From NCBI GenBank assembly GCA_002420115.1, contig DIHK01000018.1:287545-297908 (forward strand): a stretch of DNA of 10,364 bases. Reading direction: 5' to 3'. A program made the translations under genes and the position numbers. Below the pieces are notes generated by a model, which was not told where the DNA came from, searched no databases, and saw only the letters and a program-made list of their open reading frames with translations. This DNA is from Nitrospira sp. UBA5698 (GTDB lineage: Bacteria > Nitrospirota > Nitrospiria > Nitrospirales > Nitrospiraceae). The first letter of the stretch is position 1. Each line of letters opens with the position of its first letter. This document shows, piece by piece, positions 5,633 to 10,364 of the stretch.

Positions 5633-7885
5633 TTACACAAGAGGGCGGGTCAAACGCAACAGGGCTGCCAGCCGTTCAGGACGAGAGTCTTGAGTCAAAT
5701 CCTCCACCGTCGCACTCAACTTCCGACACCAGTTCGGATGCTGGTCCACCGTCCCGGGAAGATTGGTCTGGAGGCGGGTACCGATCATATCTTCGAGATT
5801 GGCCAAGACCATCCAGGCAGGGCTCCTGGCCAGATACTGATGAATACAGTCCACTAATTCTGGCGTCATGGTCGGGGTATGGACCGGATCATCGGAAACC
5901 CATGACGGTAGGAGCCCGTCCGACTTCAAGGCCGCGAGGATCCCGCTCTTCTCGCGCTGCCGTTCCGCCCACATCGCTTGACGCGCCTCCTCCGACGGAA
6001 ACAAGCCCAGCGCGGATCGTGTATTGATATCCGCACCTTCCCAATATCCCACCAGGGTCGGGAGATCGTGTGTCGTGGCCACCGCAAGCGATTGCGCAGG
6101 ATAATGAGTCGGAGGCTTCCATCCTCCCCAATGTTCTCGCTCGAAATAGAAGACTCGGTAAGATAAGACTCCGGCGGGTCCGAGTCGTTCACGCACCCAA
6201 TCGGGAACGGTGCCCAGATCTTCACCGATTACGAGTGCCTGAGCCCGTACGCTCTCCAACGCCAGAATCGCCAGCAATTCGTCGTCACGATAGTACACAT
6301 ACGTTCCCATTGCAGGCGGAAGTCCACGGGGAATCCAAAACAGTCGAAACAGCGCCATGACATGGTCGATCCGTATCGCACCTCCATAGCGAAGATTGTT
6401 ACGGAGCAACGCACTAAAATACCGGTACCCGGTCGCACGCAGTCGTAAGGGGTCAAGCGGGGAAAATCCCCAGTTTTGTCCTTCGGGCGCGAAGGCATCA
6501 GGCGGAGCCCCACAATCGGCGTGGAACGCCAAGACCTCCTGATTCAGCCACCCATCGACACCATAGCGATCGCTGCCCAAGGCAAAATCATGATACAGAC
6601 CGATCGGCATCCCCGCCTCATGTGTCCGCGTGACCAAGGCGCGCAATTGCTCCGCTGCCAGCCATTGCAGGTATTGAAAAAACCTGACCCGCTGCATATG
6701 GCGACGGCGAAACGCTTCCACCTCTTCCGACGCCGGTGTGCGATAGGGCTCGGGCCAGTCCTCCCAAACAACCGAAGGAGACTGGGAAGACCGGTGCGCT
6801 TCTTCCAACGCTTGAAACAGCGCATACCGTACGAGCGACTCACCCTCTCGCTCCGTGAAGTCCTGAAAGCTTCTCCCTCGATCGGTCGTCGGATACAACT
6901 CCGGTTCGACCCCGCCGAAATTGTCGCGTACAAACGCCCGATAAGCCAGTTCAAGAATCTCCCGCTTGACCGACTGCACCGCATCATAATCCACGAACTC
7001 GCTTTGCCGCGCTGCCTCGATCCGAGCGTGAACGGAGGGGTCGGCCAATCGGACTTGCACCTCAGGATCTGTCCCACATTCAGCCACTTGAGTCACGTCG
7101 ATATACAAGTCATTCAGAAAGAGCCTGCTGGTGGGTGAATAGGGACTAATGTGATAGGGTTTCGTGTTCTTGAGCGCATGGAGCGGATTGAGCCCGATCA
7201 CTGCGGCACCCAGCTGTTTACCGGCCCAGTCGATGACGGCGCCGAGGTCCCGGAAATCCCCGACTCCCCAATTGTGATGGCTCCGTAATGAATAGAGTTG
7301 CAGAGCGATCCCCCACCATCGCATGCCCTGTTGCAGCTGATCGGGAATATAACAGCGTTCCGGTGCCACGATGAGGCGGGATGTAGCCTCTGTGCTCGTG
7401 CTGCCTCCCTTGGCTTGGGCGTTCAGTGTGTAGTACCCAAGCGGCAGATCTTGTGGAAAGGCCACTGCGACCCGCACAAACCGGCGTCCCCGTACCATGC
7501 GAGTTTCTTCAACCGTGAGGCTTGGCCCCTCCACCTGTTCATATTGGACTTCCCCCTGTTCTGCCGTGACTGTCCATTTGACGGACAGATCCGGCTCATC
7601 CGAACGTTCACAGGGTACATACAGCGACCAGGTTCCCGCCGAACATCCCCCTCGCAACACATGGACCGGTTCACACCCTCGTACCCACCAGCGGTCATCC
7701 CATGCCTCAAGTTCCGCCACAAGCTCGTCACGATTGGATACCCGCAGATTCATGGCGGCAAGGATGGCGCGCCGGGTCTCCTCCGTCGTCACATGCTGGG
7801 TGCCGGCAATGTCGTAGTAGTCCGCTGCAATGCCGGCCCGATCGGCCAACATCCGTAAGAGATCGCTTTCAGACTGATCGTACAT
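5633..7885 (-). CDS. malQ: 4-alpha-glucanotransferase (amylomaltase, GH77)
   Basis: The enzyme transfers alpha-1,4-glucan segments between maltodextrins, in the cytoplasm, as part of glycogen or maltodextrin metabolism. All three GH77 catalytic residues can be placed: nucleophile D507 in RIDHVMALFR, acid/base E555 in GEDLGTVP, and transition-state stabiliser D607 in THDLPTLVGYW. The spacings of 48 and 52 residues equal those between D448, E496 and D548 of E. coli MalQ (recalled numbering). Near residues 190-250 are the substrate-side motifs LYSLRS, NWGVGDFRDL and the NPLHAL/SPYSPTSR segment. The first about 170 residues form the extra N-terminal region found in the longer, E. coli-like MalQ proteins. 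At 750 residues it is slightly longer than the 694 of E. coli. The ATG at 7885 has no strong Shine-Dalgarno. No other glycogen gene is in the window, so any link to the two-component pair downstream is only positional. Confidence 0.97.
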   Translation of the reverse strand: MYDQSESDLLRMLADRAGIAADYYDIAGTQHVTTEETRRAILAAMNLRVSNRDELVAELEAWDDRWWVRGCEPVHVLRGGCSAGTWSLYVPCERSDEPDLSVKWTVTAEQGEVQYEQVEGPSLTVEETRMVRGRRFVRVAVAFPQDLPLGYYTLNAQAKGGSTSTEATSRLIVAPERCYIPDQLQQGMRWWGIALQLYSLRSHHNWGVGDFRDLGAVIDWAGKQLGAAVIGLNPLHALKNTKPYHISPYSPTSRLFLNDLYIDVTQVAECGTDPEVQVRLADPSVHARIEAARQSEFVDYDAVQSVKREILELAYRAFVRDNFGGVEPELYPTTDRGRSFQDFTEREGESLVRYALFQALEEAHRSSQSPSVVWEDWPEPYRTPASEEVEAFRRRHMQRVRFFQYLQWLAAEQLRALVTRTHEAGMPIGLYHDFALGSDRYGVDGWLNQEVLAFHADCGAPPDAFAPEGQNWGFSPLDPLRLRATGYRYFSALLRNNLRYGGAIRIDHVMALFRLFWIPRGLPPAMGTYVYYRDDELLAILALESVRAQALVIGEDLGTVPDWVRERLGPAGVLSYRVFYFEREHWGGWKPPTHYPAQSLAVATTHDLPTLVGYWEGADINTRSALGLFPSEEARQAMWAERQREKSGILAALKSDGLLPSWVSDDPVHTPTMTPELVDCIHQYLARSPAWMVLANLEDMIGTRLQTNLPGTVDQHPNWCRKLSATVEDLTQDSRPERLAALLRLTRPLV

Positions 7886-7940
7886 GCCGGGAGTGTGCGT
7901 GAAGGGTTACATCAAGTCAATGCCATCATGACGACTCAAC

Positions 7941-8042
7941 ACGAAACCACTTGGATGGCGCATCTCGTGAAACGCCGCACGTGAAGCGTCTCTCGTTCCG
8001 GATTCGGGCGCTTCACGCTTCACGAACGACGAGCGACGGATA
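7941..8042 (-). repeat. Dispersed palindromic repeat, copy 2 (inverted relative to copy 1)
   Basis: Positions 7961-8042 match the reverse complement of 1-82 at about 93 percent. The match continues to 7941 through ATCCAA and GGTTTCGT with a small gap. Within the copy, CGTGAAGCG and CGCTTCACG can pair around TCTCTCGTTCCGGATTCGGG. The copy lies in the malQ leader, about 56 bases upstream of the start codon, so the hairpin could affect malQ expression. Confidence 0.88.
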
Positions 8043-8224
8043 TCGTCGCAGCGGCCCATTGGCGGTTGTCGTAGAAACGCTCATGAATGGCCCCAGAGAG
8101 CCTAGTTCAGGAACACCTGGGATGACGTATCGTACCGCAACGCAATGAAAGGGCAATCAATCGTTGTTTCTTCAACGAATTACATGTCCGACAACCGGAC
8201 AGCGGATCAGAAGCAGTTCCTAGC
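8043..8224. other. Intergenic stretch without a recognisable gene
   Basis: Together with the repeat at 7941-8042 and the hairpin at 8225-8253, this makes up the 421 bases between malQ and ftsH. Apart from two short inverted repeats (TCGTTG 8161-8166 with CAACGA 8173-8178, and TGTCCG 8185-8190 with CGGACA 8196-8201), I see no coding or RNA feature. The short open frames here look like chance. Confidence 0.5.
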
Positions 8225-8253
8225 GCCTGGCTGCAGCATACCTACAGCCAGGC
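8225..8253 (-). terminator. Strong hairpin downstream of ftsH, possible terminator or 3'-end stabiliser
   Basis: GCCTGGCTGCAG (8225-8236) is perfectly complementary to CTACAGCCAGGC (8242-8253) apart from one G-T pair, with a five-base loop. It lies 53 bases after the ftsH stop. No U-tract follows on the minus strand, so it is not a canonical intrinsic terminator. It may protect the ftsH mRNA 3' end or act with Rho. Confidence 0.5.
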
Positions 8254-8306
8254 TTATCAGATCGGTAGGTCGGTAGTGACAATCGAAATAGCAATGCCCA
8301 CTGCAG

Positions 8307-10115
8307 TTAGGCTGAAACCTGTTGAGACGACTGCGGAAGAATCGCCTTAATTTCCCATCCATCCAGTGTTTCTTTTTCCAAAAGCGCATCCGCCAATGCT
8401 TCCAAGGTCACCCTGTGTTCGGTCAAGATATGCTTGCTCCGCTCATAGTTTTCTGTGATGAGGCGTTTGATTTCCAGATCGATCTCCAACGCCATTTCAT
8501 TACTGATCGCACGCGTACCTCCGAAGGAGCGTCCCAGAAACATCGATTCCTCTTTCTGCCCAAACGCCAACGGCCCAAGCTTTTCACTCATGCCCCATTC
8601 ACAGACCATTTTACGCGCGAGATCCGTCGCCCGTTCTAAATCGTTACCTGCCCCGGTTGTGACATGTTTGAACACCAGTTCTTCGGCGACTCTGCCGCCC
8701 ATGAGAATCGCCAGTGTGTTGTGTAAGAACTCTTTGGAGTGATTGTGGCGGTCGTTGGTGGGTAGCTGCATGGTGACTCCCAATGCACGGCCTCTTGGAA
8801 TAATCGACACCTTGTGAACCGGATCGGTGCCCGGCAGCACTGTGGCCACCAACGCATGCCCCGCCTCGTGATAGGCGGTGATCCGCTTTTCCTCGTCCGT
8901 GAGCATCATACTCTTGCGCTCGGTGCCCATCATAATCTTGTCTTTGGCCGTTTCGAAGTCTGCGATTCCGACTTCATGCTTATTCTGACGAGCCGCCCAC
9001 AGCGCCGCCTCATTGACGAGATTTTCCAAGTCCGCACCTGAAAAACCGGGAGTGCCTCGCGCGATCTTTTCCAGCTCGACGTTCGCTGCCATCGGGACTT
9101 TCTTCGTGTGCACCTTCAGGATTTCTGAACGGCCCCGAAGATCCGGGTGATTCACCGTCACCTGCCGATCGAATCGCCCCGGTCTGAGGAGCGCCGGGTC
9201 GAGCACATCAGGCCGATTGGTGGCTGCCACCAAAATGACACCCTCCGTCGTGTCGAATCCGTCCATTTCGACCAGCAACTGATTGAGCGTTTGTTCCCGT
9301 TCATCGTTCCCACCCCCAAGCCCCGCACCTCGAGACCGTCCGACGGCATCGATCTCATCGATAAATACGATACAGGGCGCATGCTTCTTTGCGTCTTCGA
9401 ACAAGGTGCGAACGCGAGAGGCCCCAACCCCCACGAACATTTCGACGAAATCCGACCCACTGATACTGAAGAACGGTACGCCCGCCTCGCCGGCAATCGC
9501 CTTAGCCAATAGTGTCTTCCCCGTTCCAGGCGGCCCCACAACCAACACCCCCTTGGGAATGCGTCCACCGAGTTTCTGGAACTTTCGTGGGTTCTTCAGA
9601 AACTCAACCGTCTCCTGCACTTCCTCTTTCACTTCATCGATGCCCGCCACATCTGAAAACGTCACTTTGTTCCGCGCATCCGTCTGCATGCGGGCTTTGC
9701 TCTTGGCGAGAGACATCGCCGCATTCCCAGTCTGCATCCGGCGCATGATGAATACCCACAGGCCGAGAAAGAGCACGAATGGCCCCCAGGTCATGAGCAT
9801 CGTCATATACCAAGGACTGTCACCTGCTGGTTTGACCTCAATCTGAACATGCTTCTCCCGCAACTCCTGAACGAGATCAGGATAGTCCGTCATATAGGTT
9901 CGAAGCTGGGAATTATCTTTTAATATGCCGCTCAGACGATGTCCTTGCACAATCACCTTCTCGATATCGCCTTGGTCGAGTTTTGCCATGAACTCACTGA
10001 AAATCACCTCTTCCGATATGACTGCACGCGTAGGCGCACTCCAGAGGTTGAGGAGGAAGAGCATGGTTAGCCCGACCAGCATCCCAAACACGAGTTTTTG
10101 TGTCTTGTTGTTCAC
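8307..10115 (-). CDS. ftsH: ATP-dependent zinc metalloprotease FtsH
   Basis: FtsH is a membrane-anchored hexameric AAA+ protease that extracts and degrades misfolded membrane proteins and selected short-lived regulators. The 602-residue protein has a first TM segment (about 8-25), a small periplasmic domain (about 26-102) and a second TM segment (about 104-123). The AAA+ domain carries Walker A GPPGTGKT (194-201, K200), the pore segment EMFVGVGASR and Walker B with D253-E254. The M41 protease domain has the zinc site HEAGH (H416, E417, H420), with D492 in AGNDLERAT as the likely third ligand. It ends soon after the protease domain and so lacks the longer C-terminal tail of E. coli FtsH (about 644-647 residues). 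The start is GTG, supported by GGAGG 7 bases upstream. A hairpin follows the gene and malQ lies 421 bases on, so ftsH is probably a separate transcript. Confidence 0.98.
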   Translation of the reverse strand: MNNKTQKLVFGMLVGLTMLFLLNLWSAPTRAVISEEVIFSEFMAKLDQGDIEKVIVQGHRLSGILKDNSQLRTYMTDYPDLVQELREKHVQIEVKPAGDSPWYMTMLMTWGPFVLFLGLWVFIMRRMQTGNAAMSLAKSKARMQTDARNKVTFSDVAGIDEVKEEVQETVEFLKNPRKFQKLGGRIPKGVLVVGPPGTGKTLLAKAIAGEAGVPFFSISGSDFVEMFVGVGASRVRTLFEDAKKHAPCIVFIDEIDAVGRSRGAGLGGGNDEREQTLNQLLVEMDGFDTTEGVILVAATNRPDVLDPALLRPGRFDRQVTVNHPDLRGRSEILKVHTKKVPMAANVELEKIARGTPGFSGADLENLVNEAALWAARQNKHEVGIADFETAKDKIMMGTERKSMMLTDEEKRITAYHEAGHALVATVLPGTDPVHKVSIIPRGRALGVTMQLPTNDRHNHSKEFLHNTLAILMGGRVAEELVFKHVTTGAGNDLERATDLARKMVCEWGMSEKLGPLAFGQKEESMFLGRSFGGTRAISNEMALEIDLEIKRLITENYERSKHILTEHRVTLEALADALLEKETLDGWEIKAILPQSSQQVSA

Positions 10116-10122
10116 CTGTGGC

Positions 10123-10127
10123 CTCCA
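10123..10127 (-). promoter_or_regulatory. ftsH: Ribosome binding site fixing the GTG start of ftsH
   Basis: On the minus strand GGAGG stands 7 bases before the GTG at 10115. There is no nearby in-frame ATG with a comparable site. Confidence 0.75.
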
Positions 10128-10364
10128 CTATAGGTTCGCCTCGACAGAGGATCGATCGACGTGACCGCCTCCACGCAACGTCAAACGGTCCGTGGCGCTC
10201 ATGTTCTCATCTTTGACATCCGCCGCCCTGCCGACCGAGACGGCGAGCTCGAACGACCGAGCCCGCCGCTTCTTACCAGCCTCTGCGTTGCCTACCGACT
10301 CTCTATGAACCTCCAGTCATGTCGTATAGGCCATCGATCCACTTAGTACGCGCTCTGGCCCTTG
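10128..10364. other. ftsH upstream region, no gene established
   Basis: I see no convincing gene in these bases. One minus-strand frame is open from the window edge to a TAG at 10303-10305, reading about 19 residues ending in WIDGLYDMTGGS. Another ends earlier at TAA after KGQSAY. Either could be the tail of a gene lying beyond the window, but both are too short to judge. The ftsH promoter should be here; I could not find a good -35/-10 pair. Confidence 0.35.

Noticed and set aside
6476..7138. 220-codon plus-strand open frame opposite malQ
   Set aside because: It is antisense to a gene with all catalytic motifs intact, and the translation has no family features; it reflects codon bias of malQ.
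7886..7925. Possible sigma-54 (-24/-12) site upstream of malQ, TGGCATTGACTTGATG on the minus strand
   Set aside because: The spacing between the GG and the downstream element is off by one and the -12 GC is missing, so it does not fit the consensus.
7951..8148. 65-codon plus-strand open frame between malQ and ftsH
   Set aside because: Half of it is the repeat element, and the rest shows no recognisable protein pattern.
9283..9846. 187-codon plus-strand open frame opposite ftsH
   Set aside because: It is antisense to the highly conserved AAA+ region and has a Ser/Pro-rich shadow-like composition.
10220..10270. Possible tRNA T-arm (TTCGAGC) in the ftsH upstream region
   Set aside because: The flanking bases do not form a five-pair T-stem, and no anticodon or acceptor arm can be drawn.
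1..10364. CRISPR array
   Set aside because: No regularly spaced direct repeats were seen; the repeats present are one inverted pair and one tandem pair with gene-derived content.

Overview
The window looks like the chromosome of a member of the Nitrospirota, probably Nitrospira-like. This rests on the moderate to high GC content, the protein style (an FtsH without a long tail, a GH77 MalQ, an NtrC-class two-component pair) and my general familiarity with such genomes. No rRNA or other taxonomic marker is present, so the assignment is tentative.

Layout: positions 1-256 hold repeats, including one copy of a roughly 100 bp palindromic element and a second hairpin. A plus-strand cluster of three tightly packed genes follows (257-2665). 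It encodes a 501-residue protein ending in a DpnII/MboI-like PD-(D/E)XK domain whose catalytic acidic residues appear lost, a 138-residue protein with a free-standing Lrp/AsnC-type RAM domain, and a 161-residue exported, probably lipid-anchored, protein. A strong bidirectional terminator (2689-2720) separates this cluster from everything to the right, which is transcribed leftward on the minus strand.

The minus-strand genes, in order of transcription, are ftsH (10115-8307), malQ (7885-5633), a four-TM sensor histidine kinase (5555-4383) and an NtrC-family sigma-54 response regulator (4194-2767). The kinase and regulator form a two-component system. The 189 bp between them are not ordinary spacer. 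They contain a truncated copy of the regulator's 5' end followed by a truncated copy of the kinase's 3' end, which is the scar expected from a tandem duplication of the kinase-regulator cassette followed by internal deletion. The present kinase and regulator would then come from different copies of the ancestral duplication.

The region between malQ and ftsH (7886-8306) carries a second copy of the 100 bp repeat, inverted relative to the one at the window start, and a perfect 12 bp stem hairpin behind ftsH. The last 249 bases (10116-10364) hold the ftsH leader and no gene I can establish.

The most unusual items are the apparently dead nuclease-fold protein with its proline-rich linker and two conserved-looking partners, and the fossil duplication in the two-component locus.
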